From NCBI GenBank assembly GCA_914767715.1, contig OU612074.1, positions 2,061,501 to 2,125,500 of the forward strand: 64,000 nucleotides of DNA, written 5' to 3'. Within the stretch, counting starts at the first letter, position 1. Each line of letters begins with the position of its first letter. This document shows, one piece after another, positions 24,062 to 37,600 of this stretch. Under the pieces are notes generated by a model. That model searched no databases. It saw nothing but the letters and a program-made list of their open reading frames with translations, and was not told where the DNA came from. A program made the translations under genes and the position numbers. Source of the DNA: Membranipora membranacea (Eukaryota; Bryozoa; Gymnolaemata; Cheilostomatida; Membraniporidae).

Positions 24062-24255
24062 AGAACGCACCCGCACTATTCAATCAGAATTAAGGTCATA
24101 TTTAGAGAGTCAGTATTTGTATAGTTCTCACTGGTTTAACATGCTTTTTTAGTAGATACACACAGGCATCATAAAATAGACAATTCAAATATATATTCAT
24201 ACCTATAGACCAATTGAACCTTGGTGCTTTGTGTATATACTATAACACTTCAAAT

Positions 24256-27200
24256 ATGAGGCCCCTTACTGATGAAGAAACAGGAACATTCTTTGAAAAG
24301 CTTGCACATTAGTGAGTATTACTTTTACTTACATGATACATGTAACATACATACCTTACTTTTTTTTACTTACTAATACTTACTAGACAGTTTTTTACTT
24401 TACTTTACTTAAATACTTATTACATATTAGTACTTACTTCAATCAATTCAAACAAGAAATCGGAACTCCAACTCCTTGCTTACTTACAACCAACCAAGGA
24501 GTTAGACTAACTCCTTGATCCATCCAAGTGAAATGACATTTCATAATGAACTTAAATGTTAGTTGTGAAACACCTGTCAGCTAAGTTTCAGGCTTGCAAG
24601 CCAGTGGGTTACACCACTTGCACACAGTACACACACACACACACACACAGGACAGAATCACTACAATTGCAAACCAAAATAAACATACATACAATACATA
24701 GGGCCAATCCTATGTATGTATGTATGTTCATTTTGGTGCCTATGATAGGCATTTTGATACTTACATCAAAGACGACATCACGCTAGACCGCCTAGGGGGC
24801 GTAAGGGGCGTGCCTCAGTTTTTGGACATAAATACATAAGGTTTGGACATTGTTCCAGAATACCATCCCATGGGTAGGGCATTTGGGTTCAGAGTGGGTA
24901 CATGTACCCATCCAGTAGGGCATCAGTAGTATTGTCCTCTGATTGTCCTTAGATTTTCATATCCCGTATTGTCCGGGGCAGAAAACTGTTATGGTAACAG
25001 TTTCCTGTGGCAGCGATAGAGCGTGGCTCGTTCCTTGTTTGTGATCTTGTCGAGACTGTAGTATGGGGCTGATTCATTATTTCATCGTAGGATGTGCAGA
25101 GTGCAGGGTGGGCCTCCTCTCTTGACAGTACCTTATGTAGAAGCTTTACCCTGGAGTTGTTCCGCCGAATATCTAGCTGTTCCAGCTGCAATTTCTCCTT
25201 TGCTTCCGTAATACCCCTCCTCCCCTTCAATCCACAGATCATTCTCACACCTTGGTTTTGCACAATCTCGAGTGCCTCGATCTCCCTCTTTGTTGAAGGA
25301 TCCCAGGCACAGGAAGCATATTCCATATGAGGAAGGCAGAGAGACTTGTATGCAATCAGTCTGGCTCTCTCCGATGCCCAGTAGAGAGCTCGTCTGATCC
25401 TCCCAATCTGCTTTCTGGCGCTGCAGATCTTGTCGGCTATGTGGTCAGTGAACTTTAGATCTGACTGCAGTATCACTCCCAAGTGTTTGCAGTGATCTGT
25501 GTGCTCCAGCACTATATCGTCCATAGTGTACTCTGGGACTGTTCTCTGGGGATGGAAGGCAATAATCTTACACTTCTTAGCATTAAAACTCATCCCCCAG
25601 GTTTTAGCCCAGGTGTTCAGTGACTCCAAGTTGGCTTGAAATCTCTCCTCATCATTTCTGTTGTCTACATTTTGGTACATCAGTGTATCATCAGCAAATA
25701 GGCCAGCAGAACAATCAACATGACTGGGGAGATCGTTGATATACACCAAAAACAACACTGGACCCAACACCGAGCCCTGTGGGACTCCCGATGTCACTGG
25801 AAGGGATTCAGATTTGGCTCCATCCAGCACCACTGTCTGCGATCTGTTACACAGGAAGTCATGTATCCAGTCCAGCAGGTAGCTTTCCATACCAGGTATG
25901 TCTGTCAGTTTTTGCATTAGCAATGCATGTGGTACACGGTCAAAGGCCTTTGACAGGTCCAAGACTGCTGCGTGCACACTGGACTTCTTATCGGTTGCTC
26001 CTATGATCTCATGCAAGGTGGCGCATATCTGAGTTTCACATGAGAGCCCTTTTCTGAAACCATGTTGTCTATTGTGGAGCCAACTGTCAATCTTCTCTAG
26101 AAGGTTTCTCAGCACAATATGTTCAAGCAGTTTACAGGGTATGCTTGTGAGAGAGATTGGTCGGTAATTGTTGGCGTTCTGTTTGTTCCCGTTTTTATGA
26201 ATGGGCGTCACATTAGCAGTCTTCCATTCAGCTGGCAGTTTGCCAAATGTTAGAGATTTGTTGAAGATCAGGGACAAGCAACCTGCAGTCTGCTCAGTGT
26301 CTAGAGTGAGGTCTTCTTTTTTCAAGCCATCAGGGCCTGGAGCTTTTCCAGACTTCAGGCTATTCAGAAGTTTAATCACACCGTATACTTCTATCTCTCC
26401 GCAGTTGGGTTTGTGTGATGCAGTATCCTGGCTGTGGAGGGCATGTGTCTTATTGAACTGGTTGTGAAAGTGAGTGTTTAAGATTGTGGAGCATACAGCA
26501 GGGTCATCAGTGATGTCACCATCTGTATTGAGCAGTGAGATATGCTGTTTTGGTCTCTGTCCTCTCAGATGTCTGTAGAAGGGTTTGCTGTTTCCCTCCA
26601 GCAGGGGCTTACACAATCTGCTCTCCACATAGGTACGCTTTGCTTTGTTAAAGTGCTTTTTGGCTTCTCTCCTCTTGCTCTTGTAAAGCGCCTCACTGGT
26701 AGCTATTAAAATTAAATTGTATTAATAATAAAATAGTTATTAATATTATTAATAATAAAATATTAATAGCCCAGTAGTCTTAGTAGAGCATCGCATTTTT
26801 TACAAAGAAAATCTGTCAAAACTTAATCCTGACTATGCCTGGCTATAACATACATTGGTCTCTCGAGTCTGGTTAGTCAAGTCAATGGTTTTGCCAATGG
26901 TTTTGGATTTCACCAGCAAATGTCCAAGTATGATTAATCCCCGGCCATCCTTTGCTTGGACTCGACCTTCAAACCATTTAGTTTACATCAGCACATGTCA
27001 GACATGTGAATTAGCGAATATTGTACAGCAGCTTAGCAAAAGCTTTAGGCCTACCCATCATTGTATATACACAAGAAGGCGCAGCAATCCATAACAGGCC
27101 TACACAGCAGGTTGCCTGCATTGAGGACTAGGCTCTGAGCAAGGACAGTGTGCATATAACACAAGTCTGGGAACCTTTGATCATTCAAACTTTGTCCTTT

Positions 27201-30200
27201 AGTGATCCTCCTTATTGCAATCCATGAGTCATCTTGGAACGGAATTTTAAAACCCTTTGGGCTAACATTACGGTTTGAACTGCATTGACAGAGTATTGAT
27301 TTTAGAAGGCATTAAACAGACTGTAATAATAAATGATTTAATGAATGGTGGAACTTCCTTTGCACACATGTTGGACTGTGTGCACATTTGGGAATGGATT
27401 CACATGTGCGACCGTGTTCACATGTGGATCTGCGTGCACATATTGGACCGTGCTCGTATGTTGGAATGATTGTGTGCATGTGTGGGGCTGTGATCACATG
27501 TGGAACTGTGAGGGTCAGAATTCTGCTAACAAGTTCCCAGCAGAAGCCAAATGAAATCATCCTGAGCTTGGCTGGACCTTAATCGATGAGTAAAGAAAGT
27601 TTGGTACTGGAGGGGGGATCAATTAGATTGAGCGCAAGTTTTTGATCCGAAAGTAGCCATCACTACGCCCAGAATCCTGGCTCACTTGGGCTTTCAAATA
27701 GACAAATTTATTCCCAATTGTTTGCTCAGAATGTGAATAGTACATTGATAAGTGAGATATTTTGGAAAGTCACGCTCAATCACAGAGGAGCAATCAAATA
27801 GTGATTGTTGCAGTGTTTGATGACAAGTCCCGATCCCATGACTAGAGCAAAACAGTATTTAGAACAATGCAAAAATTGATCAGCAACAGCAAGATGAATA
27901 TTTTTTTTCTTTTTTTTACAGCATAGGAGAAAACATAAAACTGCTCATTGACAGACCCGATGGGACTTACTGCTTCAGATATCACAGAGATAGAATATTT
28001 TACTGCAAGTAAGTAGGCTGCAGCGGTAGGTCTAGGTAGATCTAGTGAGCTTCAATAGGTTGAGTTCTCATCTCATTCATAGCCGGCATGGCCAGCAATT
28101 GTTGGGGGCAAGTCTCACCACTCAGACCATTAGAAATGATAGTCGGGGACACAGGCCATAAAGCTTTCTAGGACAACGGTCATCACTTCCTTGTCTGTAA
28201 TAACGATGTTTTGATCCCTCTAATTTTTTAAACCTGCTCATCAAAATAAGGCCTATACACAGATTATACAGTCCTTGTCTGCATCGGGTGTTGCTCTCTC
28301 CTGCTGATAGGCTGTATAAGTTGAACTGTGAAGAAACGCGAAGTGGAACTCGGAACTAACTCGATCAAATTATTTAAGCGATACCATGAGGGACCTGAAC
28401 ATTGCCTCTGTTGCTGGTGGTATTACAAAGTATTTGTTATGTTTTATGGTTGCTAGGTTTTATCGGCAATGAATCATATCTATATAATATATAAATATAT
28501 ATATATATCTTTGTACTTTATTATGAGTGACAGTGATTTGATATATCATCTTTTGCGTAAAGAAGACCTTACTGGATATGCTTCACAATTAGCATTTCAC
28601 ATATTTTCACATCTATGACGCAGGCATTATTGACCTTACTCCATCATATTACAGGGAGAGTCTGATGAAGATCGCCTGCAATATCGGCAGGGACGAGCTC
28701 ATCAGCTTCGGAACTTGTTTTGGAAAATTCACAAAAACTGGCAAGTTCATGCTCCACATCACAGCTTTAGATTTCCTGGCTCCTTATGCAAAGGTATGAT
28801 TTCAGGAAATAAACATTGTACTGTGCTCTAAATAATCATGGAAGTGATCTCTCTTTGATATCCAAGGAAATCGGGGAAAGACTATTCTTTTAATCACTGG
28901 GAGACAATTACTACCTTAAGTTAAAGTTGTTATGCATCTGGGTATTTTTGTGTGTATTATCAGCTGTATCGTGATAATAACCAGGGCCGAATAGGTTAAT
29001 CAACCAATGTGTGCAAAGACTCTGGCGTTGCTGGGGGTAGCTAGCCAAGGATTAGTGACCAGGATTTTAGTAAATGTAAGAAAAAATTCCAACTTTTGTC
29101 ATAGACATTCCAGTAGGCTAAGGCATGCTTATGAATATCCCACAATGCATTGTTCCCAGTTATATAAGGTTTATTACATCATGAGGCCGACTCATAGACT
29201 TAAAAATAAACCTAGACAGTACACTGTATACAGCTGAAGTGAGGCACTTAATTATGGGCAACGTAACGGCATTTGAAGGTGTAGTAGCATTGGTATTATC
29301 ATTGATTTACTGTCCATAATCCAGGTTATTTTTTGATAACTCGATCAATTTTGATTGGATTTTGAGTTTACCATCAGCAGTATCTTGTTATTTTGATGTT
29401 ATCTCTTCTTCAAAACAATTTCTTGTCTAAAATTTGTATCAAACTGTTTATGACAAGCCGCTAAATCTATTGCAATTTTCCAACTCAAAATCAGATCAAA
29501 ATTGATCGAGTTATCAACAAAAAACCTGTATATAAGCTTCAAGTCAATGATAACACCAATGCTACTACACTTTGCACTGTCTTTACGTCACCTACAATTA
29601 AGTGCCTCAATGCTAATGCTCCATATAGTGTGCTGTCTATGTTTATTATTAAGTCTAGGGGCTGATCTGATTTTCTTTGCAGTGCTCTGCATGTATATTA
29701 TTATTTACTTTGTTATATATTGAAAAAAATACAGTCACTCTGGCCTACTTACCATTTGTCTGTAGTAATAAGCCTACCAAGGAACTGTCAGTAAGAATGA
29801 GCAAGGCTTCCTTATTAACTTGCAACACAAAACATGCTAATCAATTCAAACCAAACCCTTAGCTCATAATTACACAAATAGATCCCAATTCATTCAGTCA
29901 GAAGACATACAGTTCCATGAAAATTGAAAACTTTTCATACTAATCTTCAGGCAAGTCGTGTTTTTCTCTACAAGGAATAATTAGTGTGTCATTACATCAG
30001 TTTTAACTATAAGGCCCCTCCTCCAGGATAACAGTCTCTACCTTAAGATATCTGAGTGAGGTAGATGCTTAATCACTAAAACATCATTTCTCTTTTAATT
30101 TACTTTCAACATTTTGTTTCAATTATTTTAGTTTAAGATTTGGTTGAAGTCTGCGGCCGAGCAGACCTTCCTATATGGACATCATATCATGAAATCAGGC

Positions 30201-33200
30201 CTTGGACGAATAACAGAAAACACTGAGAAATATCAGGGAGTTATTGTATATAACATGGGTGATATTCCATTGGTAAGTCTACTATTGTGAGATAATAATT
30301 TCTATTAACCTTGTGTGAATATCTCAATGAATATACTTGTAGGTCAGTGAATGAAGTAATCAAGTATACAAGGCTTCGATAACATGTTGCTCTGTGTGCA
30401 TCTTGGAACCTGTTGGAACAGTGATTTGGGATTTTGTGTTTATCGGAGTTGTGTACCTCCTAATTTTATGTGTATGAGACACGCTACCAATCTCCTTGAT
30501 TGCAATCAAAATAATAACACAGTTGCCTTCTCAAGTCTGAATTAAATACTAAGACATCTCCCACAATCATACTGACTCTCGTGATCTGACTGGGCATGTA
30601 GATCACTGATAAACTAGGCTATCATTACCACAAAGCAGGTGTCGTAAGGCTAAGTATGCATCATGCGTGACTTGAATTTGCGCATGTGCAAGAACAATGA
30701 GTTTAGTTTGGGTTCTGATTGCAACTTTGGAAAGGGGAAATGGGATATCCCCTGCAAAAAACTGTCAATCAAAATCAGCTAATAATGACAAGGGAGGATA
30801 ACTATTAATAACAAATCCGCAAGCTTTGGGGATTGTGTCACCAGAGCAGTTAGCCAATCAGATGGCTTCGGAATTCCGAGACTCAATTTTGCAGAGATCA
30901 GCTCATGCCCAGAGCTGAGCATGCGCAGAATGTCCTACAATTCAACAATATAAAGTCAATAGTTTTACATGCTGTTCAATCATTACATGGATATACCGCC
31001 GCATTTGTATGGGATGACTTCTTTTTTCCATTATATCTCTGTTATAATTTTGAATTTTGCAGCACTGATCTTTATGTCTAAATTCCAATTCAACATAGTT
31101 AGTCATATAACTAAGAATATTGGGCCATTTCATTTTCCGAGTCTTATGGTTTCATCAATTCACTGGCTTAGAATTCAAACGTCCTAAATAATGCAATGCA
31201 AACTTTTGGTTATAACACATTTAAAAAATGGCTATGTTTATCATGGAAATTTCCGGAATTATTGTGATTCAATGATTGTACAACGCATCAAGTGCTTTGG
31301 TTTTCATAGGTCTTTGAACAATGTTATCAGTTAGGACAGTTGTTCTTAAACAAGCAAGGCATTTTGAGAATGCAAATTTCCGAACTGCTTTTGTCACTGG
31401 AATATTTGACATTTAACCTGTTTATTTGAGCTATCCACGGAGAGTCAAGGAATAGATTTGATAATTTAATTGAGAGATGACACGCTATGATCTACTTACC
31501 ATTTTACAAGTACGACAATCACAACAAACACCATCAAGGGTAGAATGTGTTTTGAATCTATAATACATTAGTCTCCTCCAGTGTACACTAAAATAATCAT
31601 CCTCACACATAAACCTTTTTGTTGCACATAAATACTTTATTACCTGTAATACTTGTATCACTACAAATCAGAATTACAGAAATACAGAATTTTGTCCGTC
31701 CAACCTTCTGAGAAAGCTGAAGAAAAATATTTTTTAAACTTTATTAAACCTTATTCAACTTTATTAAACTTGGGTAAACCTTACTAAACTTGCTTTTTCA
31801 TCACTTAATTTCCTTGTTGAGCCGGTCCTGTTATTTTGTTGTTGTTGTTGTTATGTTTGTTGCGTCCCTATTTGTTGTTGAGCACCTTAAAAGGGTGCTG
31901 GCTACCTCCCATCTCAAAAAAAACTCACCTTATCTATTATATCCCGATGGTAGGGTGCCTGAAGCTGTGCCCTGGTAGCTGTTTATTTCAACCTTTTCTT
32001 TGTAATTGAAAAACCCTCTGATCTCATAATGTGCACAAAAATTTTCATTCCACACGGTTTGATGAGCTTCAGTTCTTGTACCCATGAAACAGGTGAAAAT
32101 AATACATCTGGCAGCTGACCTTCAATGAAGCTTCGCAGGTTGTCCACATCAGCGATTGAGCTATGACGACGCTCGCAGCAGTGCTGTGTGATTGTCAGCA
32201 TTGCAGGAGTTTGCCGTCTAAAGAGCTGCAACGTATAGCTCATGTGGGAATTTTGATTTTGTGGTACACACAAGTTAGACCAAAGGATTAGGTTGATCAG
32301 GCGTATGGGTTATCTGCATCTGATCTCGCAGAACTCCTTGTCTGGTTGTATCGAGTGTTATAGATCTCATGCTATTTCCATTCATTCAAACTCTCACCTT
32401 GCTGGTATTCAGATATAAACCTTTTCTTGTACACATATAGCCTATATATAGAAGATAGTGAGCAAATCCTTTTGGTTTTTTTTCCTCACATAGTGGGGCT
32501 CCAAATATGGGAAACTCTCTATATGATTTCGAACTTACTGGACTGAAAGTTTGGTTGCAGGTGACGGATGGTCTGTATGTACAGGATTTCTGTCTTCATC
32601 AAAGTCTTTTGACCCTCGACTGGCTGTTTTTATGTCTACATACTCGAAGCAAGTCAACTTCACTTTTTTGCATTGAGCACTGTGTGGATTTTGAAAATTT
32701 ATGTTTGAATAATATTCGTTTCTGATCCGCAGAGGTTGCAACTATTGTCTTTGAATAATACTGGGGATGTTTCTGGCAGCCCATCTTCCATTCCAGAGAG
32801 AATAAAAAATAGCTAAATTTTGTACATTGGAGAAGGCGATTTTACATCTTACCCCACTGCCAGGTCCGCAGAAAACAAGCTGTCTTCTCATGTTTCCATC
32901 CATTTAAAAGTGTATGCTCACTGGCTTCTCGTAACCCTTTTAGTTGGAGCAGGGTGGTTGGTTGGAGCATTGTTTACATAAGGCTTTGAGTGATTGGACA
33001 ATCATTTAGGAGATTTGCATTCTGAATTTTAATTGAGAAGGGCGATGAGATGGGATCTTCACACGTTGATAAAAGCTAAACTCAAACAGAGACCAAAATT
33101 TGAAGTAAACTCAAAATTCACCAAAACTTAACAAAAAATGTATTTTGAACATTTCATCATTTAAGACATTTGCATCCTCGGGCATTCACATTGTTATGTC

Positions 33201-33512
33201 ACATGAGCTCGAGAGAGATCCATCCGCCAGCATCCAATTTGGTTCCACATTAACCTTGATATCCTTAGATTGAGGTTCCTTTTATTCACTAATTATTGCT
33301 TACAAATTATCTGCATATAAACTTTTGAACACTTAGAAATTTCTATCCATATCGTGACAGCCTCCTAAAACACTCTGCTCTTTTATTTTTAGGGTTTTGG
33401 TGTGGCTGCCAAATCAACTGGAGAATGTAGAACTTCCGATCCTATGAATATTGTAGTGTTCCATCAAGCTGATATCGGACTTTATATAAGAGAGGAGGGT
33501 ACACTAACTTGA
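24256..33512 (+). CDS. NIP7: NIP7, 60S ribosomal subunit biogenesis factor (5 exons, 180 aa)
   Basis: Exons are 24256-24311, 27922-28008, 28655-28793, 30132-30272 and 33393-33512 (stop TGA). All junctions are GT/AG and phases fit, giving 543 bp, or 180 residues, the usual length of animal NIP7. Recognisable stretches in order: MRPLTDEE at the start; [13 protein letters not shown] at about 30; [15 protein letters not shown] at about 65; [17 protein letters not shown] at about 80; [20 protein letters not shown] at about 110; [13 protein letters not shown] at about 143; and [15 protein letters not shown] near the end. The C-terminal half is the PUA RNA-binding domain. Known role: nucleolar assembly factor needed for 27S pre-rRNA processing and 60S maturation. 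The gene starts about 120 bp beyond the inner end of arm A, divergent from the FARSB pseudogene. Introns 1, 3 and 4 hold mobile elements, but the coding part has no lesion. Confidence 0.97.
24674..24736. repeat. Inverted repeat in NIP7 intron 1
   Basis: CCAAAATAAACATACATACA (24674 onward) is mirrored at 24709-24736 around a short GCCAAT loop, with small mismatches. A (CA)n run precedes it at about 24627-24649. Confidence 0.8.
24949..26702 (-). mobile_element. 5'-truncated CR1/jockey-type LINE with open reverse transcriptase frame
   Basis: On the minus strand an uninterrupted frame of over 580 codons runs from about 26702 to a stop at 24949-24951. It contains the reverse transcriptase hallmarks in order: [61 protein letters not shown] (catalytic ADD) and HLGV. 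It ends with [13 protein letters not shown], typical of CR1/jockey-type elements. The endonuclease part is missing and the 5' edge abuts AT-rich sequence (26704-26770), as in 5' truncation. The lack of stops suggests a young insertion. It lies antisense in intron 1 of NIP7. The 3' boundary was not determined; related untranslated sequence may extend to about 24780. Confidence 0.9.
27361..27512. repeat. 18-bp-type minisatellite (CACATGT-rich)
   Basis: About eight diverged units built around GCACATGTTGGACTGTGT lie in NIP7 intron 1. The Cys/His/Trp-rich open frames over this stretch on both strands are a by-product of the repeat. Confidence 0.85.
29211..29660. mobile_element. Foldback MITE in NIP7 intron 3
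   Basis: Long inverted arms face each other. The left arm has CCTAGACAGTACACTGTATA and GAGGCACTTAATTATGGG, then ATCATTGATTTACTG and GATCAATTTTGATTGGATTT; the right arm mirrors these (AGATCAAAATTGATCGAG ... AATTAAGTGCCTCAATGC ... GTGTGCTGTCTA). Each arm is about 150 bp with mismatches. Related copies sit in both FARSB arms (about 14868-15335 and 58615-58950). No protein is encoded. Confidence 0.8.
30570..30745 (+). repeat. Interspersed repeat shared with FARSB intron 5
   Basis: ACTGACTCTCGTGATCTGAC and the following 150 bp (CATGTAGATCACTGATAAAC, GGTGTCGTAAGGCT, GAGTTTAGTTTGGGTTCTGA) match 52978-53130 in arm B and, in reverse, about 20495-20650 in arm A. This copy lies in intron 4 of NIP7, outside the arms, so the family is dispersed and not only a product of the duplication. 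Confidence 0.75.
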
Positions 33513-33759
33513 GAAAACTTGCTTCACAGATTAGCTGACTCACCTTTATCTTGTATTTTGCTTCGGTATATTTTAAGTTGACTGCCAGTGTCTCTTATAA
33601 TGTGACGAGACAAATTCCCCCCCCCCCCCCACCGTGTTTTTATAGCTTCAATATGTTTGTATTTTGAGTTAGTTATTACAAGTCAGGACTAAACCTTCAT
33701 TATTATAGCATGTATATGACACATGTTACTTCTTCACTCTACCCTGCACACCACTATAC

Positions 33760-33765
33760 AATAAA
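33760..33765 (+). promoter_or_regulatory. Candidate polyadenylation signal for NIP7
   Basis: AATAAA lies 248 bp downstream of the NIP7 stop codon, in a region with no other coding signal. Assigned by motif and position only. Confidence 0.5.
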
Positions 33766-34611
33766 GAGTGTACAATAATCATAAACCCATATCTGAGGAA
33801 ATGAGTTGACAGGATGTAGCCTCATGAGCTGTTTTTAGCTGAGGCGTTAAGAAAGCGTCGCATCCTTATGTGTAAATGGATGATCGGCTGACGGTGTGTC
33901 ACCCATCTTTAAATCTGTATCATGTCTAGCGCTGAATGATGTTTGTCCTCAAAAATACCTAGAACCAGAGGTATTTCTAAAAGTATGTGAATGATACTTT
34001 TCGTCTTAGGTATCTTAAACATAGATTTAATATAATAATATTTGAATAGTATATTGACCCTATGATCTTAGATGTGAAGATACACGCTCTTCACTGGATG
34101 GTAGTCTGTCATCTGATAATATGTGAGAGAAAATCTTCTAGTGAGAGATCGGGCCTTTATTCAGCTCTCGGGCACATTTACCCAGAGTGCACTGGATAAT
34201 CAGGTTAGCCTTACCATTTCCGACATTGTCACAGAGACTCACCTGTAGAATGGGAACAACCAGAAAGCAATCAATTTAAATCAAATTTGTCCATGTTTGT
34301 GTCATGCTTGCATTATTTAAAAACTTAGCATCGACCAAGTTATGTTTAGTTGGGCATGATCAGATCTTTATGATATAACTATAATTGGGAGCTTCACCAA
34401 TTTTACTGGCAGTTTATAATCAAAACCTCCCTAGAAACAGAATTGGCTCCCCTCTCAAACAAACATACAAGAGACCACGACTCCCCACTCAAACATAAGT
34501 GCTACAAAAACGCTCATGACTGTGTGACGCTGTGCAAGACACAATGCAGTTTTTTGTCATTGTTTGGTTTAAACTTGAAAGACAAGTTCAGCTCTGAAAA
34601 ATTGTGACAAG

Positions 34612-37600
34612 ATGGCTTGGTCTCTCTGGTGTTTAATGCTGGTGTTATCCTTTCAAAAAGGTGAGTGTTAGCTGAGATGCAGGCAGTACAAAGAGACCAT
34701 CAGCAACATCTATATATCTTTTCTTATCTATCACTCACATTGATTCAGAAGAGAAATTTCAATTTCAATGGTTTTAGTTTTGGAATTTGGGTGATTTCTG
34801 GTGGTATTTTTGCAAGCTAAGATTTTTAGTAATATATGGTGCTATTTTATCGCACACAATATTCAAAACGGACCGGCCCACCACCACAAGATATTGCCGG
34901 GCCATCTTTCCATGCGTGCCCCAATCTCTACTTAGGCCTACTCCTTGGGCCTACTACCTGTGGACGTGGTGGCTTGGTTCTAGGTGTATCACTGTTGCGA
35001 TTTGATAATCAGTTGAAGGTCGTGGATGTGGGGCTGTCCACATTTGCAAATAATTGATACCGTGAGCGTGACGTTGGGAGGAGAATTTTATTGAAACCAA
35101 AAAGGGTCTTTGAAAGGCCTCATAAAACACACGCCCACATTGTTTACTACCAGGAACCATAATGGATACTAGAGGAAGCAAGATGCAAAGCACAAAACCC
35201 AGTTCACAACTGGAAACAAAGGGTGGTAGTTCAACCCCCTGTGAAGTAGAACTACCAAACACCATCTGGTGCAGAAAGAACAGCATGTTGCTGTTACCCC
35301 TGTGGCCATTAAACCTTAACACACTGTTAGCCAAATGAGGTACTCATTTCCTTCAATAATGTTCCTATGAGTTCGATGTCGTCAAAGGTATGTCTAGCAG
35401 CAGCCTAAAAAACATGCCTTACCTGGAGAAAGGGAAACGATTACTGTCTTTCTCCCTAGGCAGCTGGTGTATCTCCCTGTCGATTATGCACAATGAAAAT
35501 GACTTTGTAAAAGACCAATCCTCAAAATCCAATCGATCAGCATTGTGTTGATGATATACATTTTTTAGACCAGCATGCGTTGTTTACGGTTAACAATGCC
35601 CTATCGTGGCGGGCATCGGCAACCTTGGTTGTTTTCCCTGCAGGTCATTACCAGCAAAAAACCAGGCTAAGCCAACCCCACATCCAGGAGTCAACAACCA
35701 TTAAGAAAAAAACTTATTGCGTTTAATTATGATGGATGCCAATCAATCAGATTATCTACCTTTACTGACCTACACAAAATTATCAATGATGAAACTAATA
35801 AAAGTATCTTTGTGTCTATTAATATCTACGTTCACTGTCATGGCGCTTCTCGGCCTATTGGCTAAGATCAAAGTGTCACTGCCAATGGCTGATTAGTGCC
35901 AGTTCAGTTTTGGCAGCTCGCTGCACACCCACGATTAGGAGGTCCACCATGGCCTCACCTCTAGGATGCATTCTAGTTTTCTAGGATGTATCACATTCTC
36001 AGTATGAGGATTTAGGGCACCTTGCGTCCCTCTTTAGGGGGCAGCCCAATCTTCTGTTTCTGCGCAAACAGCAACAAAATTATTAATAAACAAAATGCCC
36101 TGACTTTCTGCTACCTTTGTCATTTATAGGTGCTGTCCTCGGCTCTGATACTTGCTTGAAGTGGGGTTATGTGCAAGGATTTGAGGCATGCGACTTTGAA
36201 GATCATGTAAGACTTCACAACTTTATACATTGTGTGACTGTTGTTCTGGTTAAGTTTATCATTATTAGTCATACAACTCTATGACAATATCTACCTTTGA
36301 TTGGCAACAATATACTCTGTATTTAACCTAAAGACTGAATGTCCAACATTTTTTAAATGTCCATCCTTCAAGCTATACTCCATTATACCGTCATTTTGTG
36401 CTAGGAAACATAGGCTATGAGTTATTCTGAATTTCAATAAGAGTTATTTCATACGGATTTATGTTTGTCAATTGAGAGACTACAGGCCATCAAATTTAGG
36501 AATGACAATGCAATGCAATGACCCAAGTCACCCCTAATACTTTATCGTATAACTGATTTTAAAAAACCTATAGGCCTAGGCCTATAACTCATCACCTATG
36601 TATTCTGGCACGGTATAACAACACAATCACAATCACACAATCCCACTGCAGTCCACTGACTACTGGGGATTGTTTAGACCAAGTTTGGTCCATTTGCCTG
36701 CATTCCGAGTCGCTCCCGATCATAGAGTTATTATATACTCTAGAGTGGACAATGTGTACAAAAATAGCATCAGTTTTTGTCCTACTTAATTATTGCGAAA
36801 TCCATAACACAACGCAATCTGGTTGTGCATGGCTAGTGCATGTATCATATAACTTATCATTGAGAATATACGTATTGGGCGTGGAAATTTAGATTTTTAG
36901 AGCGATTTTACCCAATTTTTTGGAAAATGTTTTATGTGACACTATATGGATCACTTGCAGGTATTTTCACTCGCAGCCATTAGAAAATATTTCTATGTTT
37001 TCCCATTAAAATAAGCCAAAATCTCAACCGCAAATTCATCATTGTGATGAAATAGAAACTACCGGGCTAGCTTAATTTTTTTCACTGCCACTTGCCAGCC
37101 ATATTAGCTGTTTCCTGTCTCTCTGTAGACTGTGTAGGAATGATCGGATGCGGAGGTGTAAAAGTATTGTATATGATGTTGATGTTTACATTTACAAATA
37201 AACAACCATCAGAGAAAATTGCATCATCCCCCCCCTGAACCAAATGATCTCTTTATTTGAGTATGGTGAGAAATTTGAAATATCTGCAAACCAAATGTCA
37301 CATCGATGAGAATGCGAAATTATATTGGCTTTCTCAGCACTCATAATTGTATAACCATCTTAATATCAGTTGTGTGGGTAGAATTTTCTGAAAGTTGGTA
37401 GAACGCAGAGGGTGGGTGCAAATAGAAAGATTTGATCCAATGATATATATAAATTTGCTTAAAAGATTTTAATTCTCATTGTATACTATTATATGTGGTT
37501 TAAAGATGAAATAAATTTTTTAAGTCTCACTTTACTCCCTCTGTACTCTTCTCAACTGAAGATTGGAGTTGCAAAGACACAATATTATGGTGTTTTCTAC

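Larger units (their letters stand above)
6650..24133 (-). repeat. Arm A of a large inverted duplication containing a FARSB pseudogene
   Basis: Read in reverse, this block matches 48967-63405 across exons and introns. The shared features include a 29-bp minisatellite, a MITE in intron 10, a SINE body in intron 7 and the sequence upstream of the gene. By eye, exon 5 is identical between the arms, while many introns differ by insertions and deletions. Arm A is longer mainly because of a roughly 5 kb LINE (9813-14808) and smaller insertions, and it has lost several segments that arm B keeps. The outer boundary (near 6650) is gradual. The inner boundary (near 24133, just before NIP7) is sharp. Inference: an inverted segmental duplication followed by independent change; a scaffolding artefact that placed a divergent haplotype in reverse is the alternative. 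Confidence 0.85.

Noticed and set aside
23391-24152. Long open frames crossing the N stretch on both strands
   Set aside because: They exist only because N codons are not read as stops; most residues are unknown.
27275-27582. Overlapping Cys/Trp/His-rich frames on both strands
   Set aside because: They are produced by the CACATGT-type minisatellite, whose period keeps several frames open.
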